DNA of 64,000 nucleotides from Solidesulfovibrio carbinolicus (GTDB lineage Bacteria; Desulfobacterota; Desulfovibrionia; Desulfovibrionales; Desulfovibrionaceae). The DNA lies in the NCBI RefSeq assembly GCF_004135975.1, contig NZ_CP026538.1, forward strand, positions 62,001 to 126,000, read 5' to 3'. Of this stretch, positions 1 to 9,943 are shown piece by piece (position 1 is the stretch's first letter; the number at the start of each line of letters is the position of its first letter). The notes under the pieces are model-generated. The model did not search any database and had not been told where the DNA came from. It was given only the letters and a program-made list of their open reading frames with translations. Position numbers and translations under genes: made by a program.

Positions 1-575
1 AAGGCGAGACGGGCGATAGCATCGGCGTCATGAGGCGCCGCGCGACGCAGGACTTGGGGTGGGAGCGATTGATTTGCCGCTGGCCATTCGGGTGCATCCC
101 CTTCGGACTTCTCCCTCGCCACAGGCAGATCAAGCGGGAGGAGCGCAACCATGGAAACTTCGCGCTCGCCGTCTTCCTTTACCGAAAAGAATACTTGGTC
201 GACGAGCCTGCGAATGAGATGTGTACCAAGGCCAGTCGTGTCGCCTTCGCCAAGACGGCTCGGGTCGTATTGGGGCAGCCGGCTTTCATCCAAAGGCAAT
301 CCTTTGGAACGCACCGTAAGACGCAGGCCGTGGCCTGTTTCGGACATGATGACGGTTAGTTCGTCGTTCTGACCGCCGTATCCGAAGGCTAGGGCATTCA
401 TGACTGCCTCATCCAGGGCCAGACTGATGTCCCGGACACGTTCCTTGCTGAATCCAAGGAGTGAAGCATACTCGCCAGCCGCAGCCACAGCCACTCCAAC
501 CCATCGTTCGCGAGCGGGCAGATGCAGGCATATGGGATCATGCAATCGCAAGGTTAACTCCGAGTATCGGTCCAA
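1..575 (-). CDS. Anti-sigma-type HATPase domain fused to start of a GNAT domain (partial, 3' end off window)
   Basis: An open minus-strand frame runs from about 575 off the left edge. The translation contains SLALDEAVMNALAFGY, which matches the N-box of RsbW/SpoIIAB-type ATPases, and later GLGTHLIRRLVDQV, which matches the G2 region (GLGL..IR.L.D). After about 150 residues it continues with LRRAAPHDADAIARLA, which resembles the opening strand and helix of a GNAT acetyltransferase. Fusions of an RsbW-like kinase with GNAT are known in proteobacterial partner-switching regulators. The frame is closed upstream by a TGA at 579-581, so the start must be internal. A TTG at 575 is the first candidate but has no clear ribosome binding site. 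The substrate and the cognate STAS protein are not visible. The family is fairly sure; the exact start and the GNAT assignment are less so. Confidence 0.65.
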   Translation of the reverse strand, partial: MDRYSELTLRLHDPICLHLPARERWVGVAVAAAGEYASLLGFSKERVRDISLALDEAVMNALAFGYGGQNDELTVIMSETGHGLRLTVRSKGLPLDESRLPQYDPSRLGEGDTTGLGTHLIRRLVDQVFFSVKEDGEREVSMVALLPLDLPVAREKSEGDAPEWPAANQSLPPQVLRRAAPHDADAIARLA

Positions 576-939
576 AACTCAGCATTTATGCTGATAGCCC
601 AACGACTGAAAAATACCTCGATCAGTCAAGGAGGTCCACACTTTAGCGGGGACGGAGCCGGGGGACAAAGGCCCCAGGACCAGGGGAACGGCTCAGGAAG
701 GGGGCGGTCAATGACAGCGACAGGGGGAGAGGATGGGGTTGGCCCAGGAAACCAAGCGGGACGGGTAAATTCACAGCCCCTATGCCTCAATAGGCCAGTT
801 CCTGCAGCACTTTCTCGGGCAGGGTCAGTCTTCGATGCCGCCTGTGGCATCAACCGCGCGTGCCGGATATCGTTTGTTCAACAGGATGTTGCCGAAACTT
901 TGATGCACAACAGGCAAGTGAAGAAATTGTCCACCTAGG
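576..939. other. Intergenic region, no convincing gene
   Basis: This stretch lies between the divergent HATPase gene and the EF-hand gene. Short frames exist on both strands, but none has a recognisable domain or ribosome binding site. It contains one copy of a dispersed repeat (about 735-830) and ends at a sigma-70-like promoter. Confidence 0.5.
735..830 (+). repeat. Dispersed intergenic repeat, copy A
   Basis: The stretch around 772-829, beginning CAGCCCCTATGCCT and ending TCTCGGGCAGGGTCAG, is closely matched by 5748-5805, beginning CAGCCCCTGTGCCT. Similarity continues weakly upstream. On the minus strand this copy reads LTLPEKVLQELAY and then a stop, so it may be the decayed 3' end of a gene. 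Shorter matches to the CCAGCCCC part occur near 1955-1990 and 5405-5440. Confidence 0.6.
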
Positions 940-967
940 TTGACGCAATCAAAATTAATCGTATTAT
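940..967 (+). promoter_or_regulatory. Sigma-70-type promoter of the EF-hand gene
   Basis: TTGACG at 940-945 and TATTAT at 962-967 are separated by 16 bases, upstream of the ATG at 994. A Shine-Dalgarno GGAGGA follows at 985-990. Match to consensus is good, but it is untested. Confidence 0.6.
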
Positions 968-993
968 GTAGGACAAACTTTTCCGGAGGAACT

Positions 994-1284
994 ATGAAGA
1001 AACTTGCCGTGTTAACTTTCCTCGGCGTACTTTCAATTGCAACCATGGCCTTTGCTGGCGACAAATATGATGGACACTTTGGAGATATCGACAATAACGG
1101 CGATAAAGTAGTCGTAAAAGAAGAGTTCGTTGAATTTTTCAAAGCGAACGGCGACCCCGCAGCCGCATTTGTCATCATTGACGTCGACAAATCTGGCGGA
1201 ATAGACCACGACGAATGGCATGCGTTCAAGAAAGCTCACGGCTACGGTCATAAGGATGAAAATCACTCTGACAAAAAGCAATAA
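994..1284 (+). CDS. Small secreted EF-hand protein
   Basis: A 96-residue protein with an N-terminal signal peptide: a KK pair, a hydrophobic stretch, and cleavage likely after AFA near residue 21. Two EF-hand-like loops follow: DIDNNGDKVVVKEEF near residues 29-43 and DVDKSGGIDHDEW near residues 63-75. Both have acidic ligands at loop positions 1, 3, 5 and 12. The tail is rich in His, Asp and Lys. The likely role is periplasmic or extracellular calcium binding; no partner is encoded next to it. The ATG at 994 is chosen over the upstream in-frame start at 940 because it has GGAGGA four bases ahead and begins the signal peptide. The gene is lower in GC than the core genes of the window. Confidence 0.8.
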   Translation: MKKLAVLTFLGVLSIATMAFAGDKYDGHFGDIDNNGDKVVVKEEFVEFFKANGDPAAAFVIIDVDKSGGIDHDEWHAFKKAHGYGHKDENHSDKKQ

Positions 1285-1367
1285 CCAAACCAGTGAGTTT
1301 CCTGGCTAGGGGCTGATTGCGGGGTATGTACAGGCCATAACCCCACAGCCTCGCGTTGGCGCTTAGG

Positions 1368-1446
1368 CAAAGAAAAAGGGGTTACCGATTTCACGGCAAC
1401 CCCTTGGCATGCTTCTTGGTGACGCCGGAGGCAATCGAATCCACAG
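1368..1446. repeat. Decayed copy of tRNA-Ala 3' end plus terminator (att-like)
   Basis: This stretch aligns without gaps to 6188-6266 with roughly nine mismatches. It copies the terminator hairpin (GGGGTTACCG ... CGGCAACCCC) and about 26 bases of the acceptor and T-arm of tRNA-Ala. The anticodon and 5' halves are absent, so it is not a functional tRNA. It lies in the same orientation as the intact tRNA, as expected of one end of a tRNA-integrated element. Confidence 0.7.
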
Positions 1447-1473
1447 AAGCAACGGTCAAGTCTATTGGAAGAC

Positions 1474-1899
1474 TTACTTTTGTCTTTTGGCTATCCCAAT
1501 AGCCACAACACTGTCAGAGGGCTTGGCATGGCGATATACACCTTCAAGCTTATCTTTGCCAACAATTCGCCAATCAACAAATCCATCTACGTCTACTGAG
1601 TACATAAATTTTCCATCGGAAGAGATCATCCCGATGATTTTTTCAGATCCGCGCTGCGATGTATATGTCCCTTTAACAAAACGGTCATCCTGACTGATGA
1701 TTTCAAGCTGCCCGTTCAGAACATTTTGACCAGGAGTCCAGTGCGTAATGCTTGACTCTTTATCGGAATTCAGCATCACGCCTCCTTTCGTCTCTACATC
1801 CCATTTCCCAACCAACGAAGGGATTTTGTCCTCGGCCAATGCAAACGACGAGGAGAGCAGCAAAGAAAGCACTGTGGCAACAAGAGCGGTACACTTCAT
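1474..1899 (-). CDS. Secreted protein of unknown function
   Basis: A 141-residue protein with a clear signal peptide (MKC then a long hydrophobic run ending SSSFALA, cleavage near residue 22). The mature part is predicted beta-rich: it has an opening GKWDVETKGG segment and repeated G-K-W/F-Y patterns such as GTYTSQRGSEKIIG and GKFMYSVDVDG. This resembles small lipocalin-like or META-like periplasmic folds, but no family can be named. The Shine-Dalgarno GGAGG is nine bases upstream of the ATG. It stands alone, downstream of the hybrid kinase and on the same strand, about 180 bases away. Base composition is lower in GC than the core. Confidence 0.65.
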   Translation of the reverse strand: MKCTALVATVLSLLLSSSFALAEDKIPSLVGKWDVETKGGVMLNSDKESSITHWTPGQNVLNGQLEIISQDDRFVKGTYTSQRGSEKIIGMISSDGKFMYSVDVDGFVDWRIVGKDKLEGVYRHAKPSDSVVAIGIAKRQK

Positions 1900-2084
1900 G
1901 TCTCGACCTCCAAGCGTTACATGTTTCGACCATAAATGAAAGAAAGTACCTCAACGGGACAGGGTAAAAAGCCCAGCCCCCGTGACTCACTCCGGCTGTC
2001 ATTCCGCTAGACCCTGTGTCACCGCTCGCTCATGAAGAAAGCGCCTCGCGCCCAAATCTCCGCATCAATTGGTCTGCCGATGCA

Positions 2085-5000
2085 TCATTGAACTTTTTTC
2101 TTCATGCCGAGAACCCGTTCAATCACTTCAATCAGCGCCAACCTATCCACAGGCTTCGAAATATATTCGTCCATTCCCGCTTCTAGAAATTTATCTCGAT
2201 CACCAGACATTGCATATGCAGTCATAGCAACGATTGGGATGCTTGACTTCGCTCCAAGATTGCTTGCCCCTCTGATTGCCTTTGTAGCTTCAACGCCGTC
2301 CATGACGGGCATTTGGACGTCCATGAGTATTAGGTTGAAGTCTTCTGCATTCAACCGCTTTAACGCTTCCTCACCATCCTTGGCGACAGTGACTGCGTAG
2401 CCGGATTTCTCGAGCATCCGTTTGCAGGTAAGCGAGCTTAACGAATCGTCCTCAGCAAGGAGTATGCGCGAAGGACTGTGTTCAGGGGAGTGGTGGTTAT
2501 TCACGGCATGCTCTACGGTTTTCTGCTCACCCACCTGTGGAACCTTGAACGGCAGTGAGAGATAGACGATCGTTCCCTCACCTAGTGAACTATCAATCGA
2601 CATGTTTCCACCCAGGAGCTTTACCAAGCGACGAACGATAGAAAGCCCAAGGCCAGCCCCTTGGAAGCGCCTAGTGTATGAGCCTTCAGCTTGAACAAAA
2701 GGCTCAAAAATTGACTTAAGACTTTCTTCTGAAATACCTATTCCCGTATCACTGACTGTGATCAAAACACGCACGAAAGAATCGCCCGGCTTTGACAACA
2801 ACGATGCATCGATCCGAACTGCACCCTTATCGGTAAATTTAATAGCGTTGCCGACAAGATTGAACAGGATTTGTCGAAGCCGAACCTCGTCCCCGATCAA
2901 GACCAGGGGCAGATCCTCATCGCGTCCAAACTCCAAGCAAAGACCTTTCTCCCGGGCCTCCATCTCAAAAAGGTCTCGGATAGAATCCCGCGTTTTCTTG
3001 ATGTTGAATTCTGTCTCAACTATTTCCATCCTACCTGCTTCGATCCTTGAGATGTCAAGAATATCCGAAAGCAATCGCGTCAGTCGTTTTGTGGACCTAA
3101 TCGCTCCCAAAAGATACTCTTTTTGCTCATCATTCGGCCCAGTAGACTCAAGCAACTGGAGCATCCCGAGCACTCCGTTTAGTGGAGTGCGTATTTCATG
3201 GCTCATGTTAGCAAGAAACTCGCTCTTGGCGTGGCTAGCTGTCTCGGCGGCATTCTTTGCCAACTGAAGAGCCTCTTCAGCCTGAAGACGCTCAAGCTCC
3301 CGGCCTGCTCGCACTCCAGCTAATTTCAAAATGGATTCAGCCAGACGAGTATCCTTCAAAGGGTGACGCCCTATGGCAGCAATAAGCCCGTTCGGTTGTC
3401 CAGCCGAATCCCACAAAGTAATGCCAACGTAACTCTCGGCTGCCATGTCCTGTAGAACCGGATCATCAGGAAAAAGACTGCGCACATCGCGGGGAAAACA
3501 GCATGCCTGTTTTTCAACCACATCCCCACAAGGAGTGTCTTTCAACGCGTAGGTGATATTGTCTTCAAAATGCCCATCGAAATATACAGCCAGAGTCCGT
3601 GCGTTAAGCCCATCACCTTCAAGCCGATCTATGCAGACGAAATCCATTTTCAGGTTTTCAGCCAAGTACTCCGCGAGATCTTCGAAGAAGTCTTTGCCAG
3701 AACGAGCGTTGCCATAGGTTGCCAGAAATGTCAGAGACTGCTCGATGGCTTTTCGTTCAGTAATATCGCGATTGCAGACCCTACGCCCCAGAAATACTCC
3801 GTCATTGCTGAATACAGGCTTACAACTGTGGCTGATCCAAACGACTTCGCCGGAGCGTTTGAGTATTCGGAAGTCCAATTCCAAATGATGGTGCTCAAAG
3901 TTGTCAAGCACCAGATCAAGGTGCTCTTCCCAGAGTTTCAAGTCATCTGGATGGACAATTTGGCGGTCATCCAGAGGGTTATCTCCCATGAACTCTTCTG
4001 GGGAGTATCCAGTAATGTCTTTGCACGAAGGCGAGACCCATTTGAGCTTCCCATCGGGGCCGCGCCAGTACTCCCAATCGTTTGCGTTGTCTGAAACAAT
4101 ACGGAGGTGCTCCTCACTCTTACGCAGCGCATCCTCAGCCTGCTTGATTTCCGTAAAATGTATTTCAGCTTTGGTGCCAATCTGGTTGATGTCCTTGGCC
4201 AGCTGGCTAATCTCATCGTTTCCGCCGACATTCCCTGTCCGTTCTGAGTACAGACCGGAGGCATAAGCATTGGCCACTTTGCCCAACACCTCGATGCGAC
4301 GGACAATTCCCACGGTCCCGGCATAATATGCGACCAGGAGGGACATAAGGCCAGCAGCAGCTAACAAAAGTAGGTTCTTGCGGAGTTCTCGCTTTGGTTC
4401 CGAAACGATTTCCTCCTCAAGGATGCTGACGCCAACATAGAAGTATGGGGCTTCACCGTCCACCCGGGACAGTTTTTGAACGGCATAGATCCTCCGGCGT
4501 CCGTCAGCACCGATATTCGTGAAGGGAACTCCCGGTGCTCGTGCAACTATGTCCTGCCATACGTTGGCCCGTATTGCTTCCCCTACAGGGTAAATATCAC
4601 TTTTAGGATTTGGGAAATGGCGGTTATAGAGTCGGATTCCATCTTCATCTGCCATGTAAATTGTCGAGTATGTGGGGAGATCAATGTCTTTGACAACATC
4701 ATCATACTGATCTAATCGAACACCAGCGTTGAGAATTCCTACCATTTTATTGGCAGCATCGTAGACAGGGAGTGCACACGTAAGCACATGGCGGCCAGTC
4801 GCAATGCTTTTTGTGTATCCTCCATAAGCAAAGTCGCGAGTGGCTAATGCACGCTTGAATGCGCGCTGATCAGCCAAATTCCTTCCTGGCACCCAGTCTT
4901 GCGTGGACGCCACGACTGCGCCCTGGAGGTTAGTCAAGATGATATTGTTATAAACGCTGCTCTTATTGGTGATACTTCTCAATATCTTTGTACTTGTTGG

Positions 5001-5258
5001 CCCATCCAATTCCTGCACGGACGCGAGCGCGGCAATGGCCTTGAGGTATTCATGGGTACTCGCACTCATAAGCACTTGGCGAGAAGCCAAGTTGCCAGCG
5101 ACATATTTGGCCTGGTTTAACGCCCGTTCAATAGCACGTTGCTCATTAGATAGTCCGCTATATAAGATGACAACCATATCCGGAATCAGGACAAGCAGCA
5201 CCAATGCGCCAAGCTTTTTGCGTATGCTGAATCTTGAATTTGCAAGCACGAATACCAC
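2085..5258 (-). CDS. Hybrid sensor histidine kinase (Cache-HAMP-PAS-GAF-HisKA-HATPase-REC)
   Basis: A 1057-residue membrane hybrid kinase. A first transmembrane helix (about 16-36) is followed by a large periplasmic double-Cache domain (about 40-290) and a second helix (about 296-318). A HAMP region and a PAS domain (ending [12 protein letters not shown]) come next, then a GAF domain (about 515-655). The H-box is [12 protein letters not shown], the N-box [10 protein letters not shown]1 DTGIGIS and G2 [11 protein letters not shown]-terminal receiver has the acidic pair EDD, phospho-acceptor in [10 protein letters not shown] and lysine in SKPVD. No output regulator is adjacent, so the phosphate target is unknown. 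Two GTG starts are possible, at 5258 and 5249; the second has AGGTGG at good spacing and is preferred. Codon use is markedly lower in GC than in the genes right of 6.4 kb, suggesting acquisition. Confidence 0.9.
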   Translation of the reverse strand: MVFVLANSRFSIRKKLGALVLLVLIPDMVVILYSGLSNEQRAIERALNQAKYVAGNLASRQVLMSASTHEYLKAIAALASVQELDGPTSTKILRSITNKSSVYNNIILTNLQGAVVASTQDWVPGRNLADQRAFKRALATRDFAYGGYTKSIATGRHVLTCALPVYDAANKMVGILNAGVRLDQYDDVVKDIDLPTYSTIYMADEDGIRLYNRHFPNPKSDIYPVGEAIRANVWQDIVARAPGVPFTNIGADGRRRIYAVQKLSRVDGEAPYFYVGVSILEEEIVSEPKRELRKNLLLLAAAGLMSLLVAYYAGTVGIVRRIEVLGKVANAYASGLYSERTGNVGGNDEISQLAKDINQIGTKAEIHFTEIKQAEDALRKSEEHLRIVSDNANDWEYWRGPDGKLKWVSPSCKDITGYSPEEFMGDNPLDDRQIVHPDDLKLWEEHLDLVLDNFEHHHLELDFRILKRSGEVVWISHSCKPVFSNDGVFLGRRVCNRDITERKAIEQSLTFLATYGNARSGKDFFEDLAEYLAENLKMDFVCIDRLEGDGLNARTLAVYFDGHFEDNITYALKDTPCGDVVEKQACCFPRDVRSLFPDDPVLQDMAAESYVGITLWDSAGQPNGLIAAIGRHPLKDTRLAESILKLAGVRAGRELERLQAEEALQLAKNAAETASHAKSEFLANMSHEIRTPLNGVLGMLQLLESTGPNDEQKEYLLGAIRSTKRLTRLLSDILDISRIEAGRMEIVETEFNIKKTRDSIRDLFEMEAREKGLCLEFGRDEDLPLVLIGDEVRLRQILFNLVGNAIKFTDKGAVRIDASLLSKPGDSFVRVLITVSDTGIGISEESLKSIFEPFVQAEGSYTRRFQGAGLGLSIVRRLVKLLGGNMSIDSSLGEGTIVYLSLPFKVPQVGEQKTVEHAVNNHHSPEHSPSRILLAEDDSLSSLTCKRMLEKSGYAVTVAKDGEEALKRLNAEDFNLILMDVQMPVMDGVEATKAIRGASNLGAKSSIPIVAMTAYAMSGDRDKFLEAGMDEYISKPVDRLALIEVIERVLGMKKKVQ

Positions 5259-5714
5259 CTCATTGATATGAAAACACGCTCAAGAGTCTCCCGTGCCCTG
5301 CCCTTAGTAAAAGCACTCGCTTTATGGATTCAGATATCGAGCTCAACCAAGAAAGCTTCCCCACTTTTAAGAAAGTCCGAAGCTCCTGGGAGGCCCCAGC
5401 AGATTAACCGCCTGGGTAATTCCCCAGCTCCTGTGACTGTCTCCGACTGTCCCCGCGTCAAGCTTCGTGTTAGCATTCATCCAAGTAGAAAAGGGTAAGC
5501 AACCCTGGCCCTGCCAATCCCTTGTCCTCCTGACTACTCCCATCAGTGCACCATACATGTCCAAAAGTCCAAAGCAGTCTAGCTTCACCGCCTGGAAAGT
5601 TTGCTTTTGCAATGTCACCTTTGTCACCAGTCAACAAGTTGCATAAATTCATAAGCTTATCTGCAAATCGCCGGCGCATAGGATGACAGTTGGTCCAGTG
5701 GGCGACACGGGGCA

Positions 5715-5805
5715 GGACCAGGAAGACCAACCGGCCCCAGTAAAATCCCAGCCCCTGTGCCTTCATAGGCCAGTTGCTGCGGCACGTTCTCGGGCAGGGT
5801 CAGCC
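5715..5805 (+). repeat. Dispersed intergenic repeat, copy B
   Basis: Matches 741-830 closely over its last 55-60 bases (ATAGGCCAGTT.CTGC.GCAC.TTCTCGGGCAGGGTCAG). On the minus strand it reads LTLPENVPQQLAYEG without the stop codon present in copy A. Confidence 0.6.
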
Positions 5806-5827
5806 AAAGTTACCGCCAGCAGGAAAC

Positions 5828-5866
5828 GGGGCCAGAAAATTTTCAGAGGACGCACCCGAAAAGTCC
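5828..5866 (+). repeat. Short repeat shared with 33658-33695 (inverted)
   Basis: GGGCCAGAAAATTTTCAGAG followed by a CGCACCCGAAAAGTCC segment matches the reverse complement of 33658-33695 with a handful of differences. A related GAAAATTTTCAAGAGGTCG block lies near 6080-6100. Confidence 0.5.
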
Positions 5867-6189
5867 AAATGTCCATCCCGAGGGCAATGCCTGTGGGAAT
5901 ATTCCGCGAAAACAGCACGATGTCGTCATGCTGACGTGCCCCCGCGACGCGTAGGTGCGTTCTTGCCGCCGGGCACCGCGCCGATCATTTTCCGCCGCCA
6001 ACGCATCGGGAAAGTCCAAACGTCCAATTCGAGACAAGAAATTCCGGGGACTGCTGGAATTTTTTCCAGGTAACCTGTTGAAAATTTTCAAGAGGTCGTC
6101 CCCGGGGTGGGGAAGGAGATGAGTCAGCCGGCCAGGGCCTGGGCTGTCAGAGCCAACGGGAGCGTTGGCGGTGAGTTGGCACCGGGCCA

Positions 6190-6225
6190 AAGAAAAAGGG
6201 GTCACCGATTTCTCGGTAACCCCTT
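6190..6225 (-). terminator. Intrinsic terminator of tRNA-Ala
   Basis: Read on the minus strand, GGGGTTACCGA and TCGGTGACCCC form a stem with an 11-base arm and a short loop, followed by a T-rich run (TTTTTCTTT). It lies 12 bases past the tRNA 3' end. Confidence 0.85.
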
Positions 6226-6236
6226 GGCATTCTTCT

Positions 6237-6312
<76 letters not shown>

Positions 6313-6457
6313 GCAGCGAGGTCCGTTTCTACGCGGGTCCCGAAAAAAGTCAATCGAAAATTTCGGCCCGCGCCACTTTTTTTGACCGCCCTTTCCAACA
6401 AGCCCCGTTTCTCGTACATACCTCCTGGGCCGGCGACTGCCGACATGCCCCCAAGGA

Positions 6458-7468
6458 GTGCCCCTAACCGTGCTCGCATTGGCCAAACGTCTCCTGCTCA
6501 AAACACTCTGGGTCGCCGTCGTGTTCCTCGGCATCACCTGCGTGAGCTTCGCCGTCATTCACCTCGCCCCAGGTTCGCCCACCGACATGGAGACCACCCT
6601 CAACCCGCTCGCCACCGCCGAAACCCGCGCCCGGCTCCAGGCGCTCTACGGCCTCGACCGGCCGCTGCATGTCCAATACCTCGACTGGCTCGGCAAACTC
6701 GCCCGCCTCGACTTCGGCAACTCGCTCTCCGGCGACCGGCGTCCGGTCTGGGACCGCATCAAGGAACGCCTGCCGCTGACTATTTCCATGAACGTCGCCT
6801 CCCTGATCCTCACACTCGCCGTAGCCATCCCCATCGGCGTGGCCTCGGCCCGGCATCAGGGGGGCCTGTTCGACCGCGCCGCCACGGTCTTCGTCTTCAT
6901 CGGCTTCGCCATGCCCGGCTTCTGGCTGGCCTTGCTGCTAATGCTCTATTTCGGCATCCACCTCGGCTGGCTGCCCATCTCGGGCCTGACCTCCATGGAC
7001 TACGCCCGCCTGGGACCCTGGGACAAAATCGTGGATCTGGCCCGGCATCTGGCACTGCCCATTTTCATCTATACCTTCGGGTCGCTGGCCGGCATGTCGC
7101 GCTTCATGCGCTCGGCCATGCTCGAGGTGCTGCGCCAGGACTACATCCTGACGGCCCGGGCCAAGGGGCTGTCGGAATTCACCGTCATCTACAAGCACGC
7201 CCTGCGAAACGCCCTGCTGCCGGTCATCACCATCCTGGGCCTGTCCGTGCCCGGGCTTATCGGCGGCTCGGTCATCATCGAGTCCATCTTCGCCCTGCCG
7301 GGCCTGGGACAGCTCTTCTACCAGTCGGTCATGGCCCGGGATTATCCGCTCATTATGGGCAATCTGGTCCTGGGCGCGGTGCTAACCCTGGCCGGCAATT
7401 TGCTGGCCGACGCCGGCTACGCCCTGGCCGATCCGCGCATCCGCCTGGGAGGGAAAGGCGATGCTTAA
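6458..7468 (+). CDS. Peptide/nickel-type ABC transporter permease (DppB family)
   Basis: A 336-residue inner-membrane permease of the DppB/OppB family. It has an N-terminal transmembrane helix, an ordered periplasmic segment with the [15 protein letters not shown] motif near residue 65, then five more hydrophobic helices. The EAA-like loop ([19 protein letters not shown]) contacts the ATPase. The usual length of the family is 300-340. The first GTG at 6458 overlaps the Shine-Dalgarno AAGGAG; a GTG at 6470 lies eleven bases behind it and may be the real start. The next gene is its partner permease, overlapping by eight bases. No solute-binding protein or ATPase gene is adjacent, so the substrate cannot be fixed. 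Confidence 0.92.
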   Translation: MPLTVLALAKRLLLKTLWVAVVFLGITCVSFAVIHLAPGSPTDMETTLNPLATAETRARLQALYGLDRPLHVQYLDWLGKLARLDFGNSLSGDRRPVWDRIKERLPLTISMNVASLILTLAVAIPIGVASARHQGGLFDRAATVFVFIGFAMPGFWLALLLMLYFGIHLGWLPISGLTSMDYARLGPWDKIVDLARHLALPIFIYTFGSLAGMSRFMRSAMLEVLRQDYILTARAKGLSEFTVIYKHALRNALLPVITILGLSVPGLIGGSVIIESIFALPGLGQLFYQSVMARDYPLIMGNLVLGAVLTLAGNLLADAGYALADPRIRLGGKGDA

Positions 7469-8303
7469 CTCGGCCCGGACCTTGCGGCGGCTTCTCCCGG
7501 CCAACGGCCTGCTGGCCGTGGGGCTTTGCATCGTCGGCGCGGTCTCCGTGGCCGCGCTGCTGGCCCCCTGGCTGGCCCCCTACGATCCCTTGGCCTTGGA
7601 CGTGGACGCCATCCTGCGGCCCCCCGGCGGCGCGCATCTGCTGGGCACCGACGCCCTTGGGCGCGACGTGTTGTCGCGCCTGCTCTACGGCGGCCGGGTG
7701 TCGCTGTGGGTGGGCTTCGTGGCCGTGGGCATCTCCGTGGCCATCGGCCTGTTTCTCGGCCTGTGCTCGGGCTATTTCGGCGGCCTGATTGACGAGGCCA
7801 TCATGCGCGGCGTGGACGTCATGCTGTGCTTTCCCTCGTTTTTCCTCATCCTGGCCGTTATCGCCTTTCTCTCGCCGTCGCTGACCAACATCATGATCGT
7901 CATTGGCCTGACCTCCTGGATGGGCGTCACCCGGCTGGTGCGGGCCGAGACCTTGGCCCTGCGGACGCGTGATTTCGTCCTGGCCGCCCGGGTGTCGGGC
8001 ATGGGCGCGCCGGGCATCCTTTTCTACCACATCCTGCCCAACGCCGCCGCGCCGGTGCTGGTTTCGGCCACGCTCGGCGTGGCCGGGGCCATCCTCACCG
8101 AATCGTCGTTGAGCTTTTTGGGCCTGGGCGTGCTGCCGCCGACCCCGAGCTGGGGCAACATGCTCATGGAAGGCAAGGAAGTGCTGGAAGTGGCCCCCTG
8201 GCTGTCCATTTTCCCGGGGCTGGCCATTCTGGTCACCGTGCTCGGCTACAACCTCATCGGCGAAAGCCTGCGCGACATCCTGGACCCGAGGCTGCGGCAA
8301 TAG
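7461..8303 (+). CDS. Peptide/nickel-type ABC transporter permease (DppC family)
   Basis: A 280-residue permease of the DppC/OppC family. An N-terminal helix is followed by the [19 protein letters not shown] signature (residues near 53-71) that marks this family. Five transmembrane helices and an EAA loop ([19 protein letters not shown]) follow. It forms the heterodimeric channel with the preceding DppB-type protein, with which it overlaps. The recN gene begins 12 bases downstream, so the pair is probably cotranscribed with a DNA-repair gene rather than with transporter ATPases. Confidence 0.93.
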   Translation: MLNSARTLRRLLPANGLLAVGLCIVGAVSVAALLAPWLAPYDPLALDVDAILRPPGGAHLLGTDALGRDVLSRLLYGGRVSLWVGFVAVGISVAIGLFLGLCSGYFGGLIDEAIMRGVDVMLCFPSFFLILAVIAFLSPSLTNIMIVIGLTSWMGVTRLVRAETLALRTRDFVLAARVSGMGAPGILFYHILPNAAAPVLVSATLGVAGAILTESSLSFLGLGVLPPTPSWGNMLMEGKEVLEVAPWLSIFPGLAILVTVLGYNLIGESLRDILDPRLRQ

Positions 8304-8314
8304 GCCATACCACC

Positions 8315-9943
8315 ATGATCGAAGTCCTTCGCATCAAGAACCTGGCGCTCATCGACGACCTGGAGCTGGAATTCGGCCCGGGCCTCAACGTCCTGTCCGG
8401 CGAGACCGGAGCCGGCAAAAGCTTCATCATCTCGGCCGTCAATTTCCTCACCGGCGAGAAGATGCACACCGACCTCGTCCGGGCCGGCCGGGACAAGGCC
8501 GTGGTCGAGGCGCTGTTTGTCCTGGGCGACGAGGAACTGATCCTGCGCCGGGAACTTGTGGCCGAGACCGGCCGCAGCCGCGTCTACGTGGGCGACAGTC
8601 TGGCTTCCCGCGAGACCCTGGCCGCGCTTCGCCCCAAGCTGTTGCTCCACGTCTCCCAGCACGGCCAAGGGCGTCTGCTCCAGCCCGCCTTCCAGGCCGC
8701 CCTCCTCGACGGTTTCCTGCCCGATCCGGCGCTTTTGACCGAAAAGAACCGCTTGGCCCGGGAACTGGGCGAGGTGGCCGCCGCCATCCGCGATCTCGAC
8801 GCCAAGGCGGCCGGGCTGGAAGAAAAACGCCAGTTCCTGGAATTCCAGCACGCCGAGATCGCCAAGGTGAACCCCCTGCCCGGCGAGGAGGACGAGCTGG
8901 TGGCCCGCAAGGCCGCCCTGGCCGAATCGCGCAAGGCCGCCCAGGCTCTTGGCCGCGCCCTGGAGTGCATCGAACGCCAGCCGCCGGTTCTGGACGCCCT
9001 GGCCGACCTGCACCGAGAACTGCTCCACGCCGGGGAAATCCACGAGGAATTTTCTACCGACGCCGAGGCCGTGGCCGCTTTCCGCCACCACCTCAAGGAT
9101 CTGGCCGTGCGCCTGCGCCGCCGGCCGGCCAAGGCGGCCGAGGACGACGGCGAGGGCATCGAAAAACGCCTGTTCGAGCTGGCCACGCTGCGGCGAAAGC
9201 TCAAGCGCTCCCTGGCCGAGATCGTGGACCTGGGCCGCGACATCAAGGAAAACCTCGATTTTCTCGACGACTGCGGCCTGAAACGCAAGCAGCTGGCCCG
9301 GGACGAGGCCGCCGGCATGGCCGCCCTGGCCCAAGCCCTGGCCGCCCTGGGCGCGGCCCGGCGCGAGGCCGCCGCCCGGCTGTCCGCCGCCCTGGAAGAC
9401 ATCCTGCGCGGTTTGGGCTTCTCCAAGGACGTGCGGGTCATTTTCGATTTCACGCCGGTTGTCGCCTACACGCCTGTGGCCTGCGACGGCGAGGCGCTGA
9501 CTGAAGACCGGGCGCGCGTGCTGTGGCGGCCCAACCCCGGCCAGCCGCCCCAGCCGCTGGACAAGATCGCCTCGGGCGGCGAACTCTCGCGCTTCCTGCT
9601 GGCGCTGATGTCGCTTTCCGCCGAGCCGGGCGGACCCACGCTCATTTTTGACGAAATCGACGCCGGCATCGGCGGGCTGACGCTCACAAGCGTCGGCAGC
9701 CACATCAAAAAGCTGGCCGCCACTTCGCAGATTCTGCTCATCAGCCACTGGCCCCAGCTGGCCAGTCTGGCCGACCGGCATTTCCAGGTACAAAAATCCG
9801 TGGAGGACGGCCAGACCATCACCCGCTGCCTGCGCCTGGACGCCGACGGCGTGGCCGCCGAACTGGCCCGCATGGCCGGCGGCGGCGAAGCCGGCGTGGA
9901 AATGGCCCGGCGGCTTTTGGAAAACGGGGACACGCCGGCATGA
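8315..9943 (+). CDS. recN: DNA repair protein RecN
   Basis: A 542-residue SMC-like ATPase that acts in recombinational repair of double-strand breaks. The N-terminal half carries Walker A GETGAGKSF near residues 30-38. A long central region (about 150-360) is rich in Ala, Glu, Arg and Leu and predicted to be coiled coil. The C-terminal half has the ABC signature SGGELSRFLLAL and Walker B TLIFDEIDAGIGG. Length and motif order are as in the family (about 550 residues). The start follows dppC by 12 bases. It overlaps ftsE by four bases (ATGA), so translation is probably coupled. No LexA box was seen upstream. Confidence 0.96.
   Translation: MIEVLRIKNLALIDDLELEFGPGLNVLSGETGAGKSFIISAVNFLTGEKMHTDLVRAGRDKAVVEALFVLGDEELILRRELVAETGRSRVYVGDSLASRETLAALRPKLLLHVSQHGQGRLLQPAFQAALLDGFLPDPALLTEKNRLARELGEVAAAIRDLDAKAAGLEEKRQFLEFQHAEIAKVNPLPGEEDELVARKAALAESRKAAQALGRALECIERQPPVLDALADLHRELLHAGEIHEEFSTDAEAVAAFRHHLKDLAVRLRRRPAKAAEDDGEGIEKRLFELATLRRKLKRSLAEIVDLGRDIKENLDFLDDCGLKRKQLARDEAAGMAALAQALAALGAARREAAARLSAALEDILRGLGFSKDVRVIFDFTPVVAYTPVACDGEALTEDRARVLWRPNPGQPPQPLDKIASGGELSRFLLALMSLSAEPGGPTLIFDEIDAGIGGLTLTSVGSHIKKLAATSQILLISHWPQLASLADRHFQVQKSVEDGQTITRCLRLDADGVAAELARMAGGGEAGVEMARRLLENGDTPA

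Larger units (their letters stand above)
5259..6189. other. Long intergenic region with decayed repeats
   Basis: More than 900 bases with no convincing gene. A minus-strand frame near 5470-5652 has no ribosome binding site and no recognisable domain. The region holds a second copy of the repeat found near 735-830 (at 5715-5805). It also holds a block with GAAAATTTTC-type motifs (5828-6110) that is shared in inverted orientation with 33640-33695. It looks like the eroded part of an old mobile segment. Confidence 0.5.

Noticed and set aside
1368-1446. Second tRNA-Ala gene
   Set aside because: Only the acceptor and T-arm part is present and it carries mismatches; the anticodon half is absent.
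5470-5652. Possible small minus-strand gene containing NLLTGDKGDIAKANF
   Set aside because: No ribosome binding site, no recognised family, and it lies among decayed repeats.
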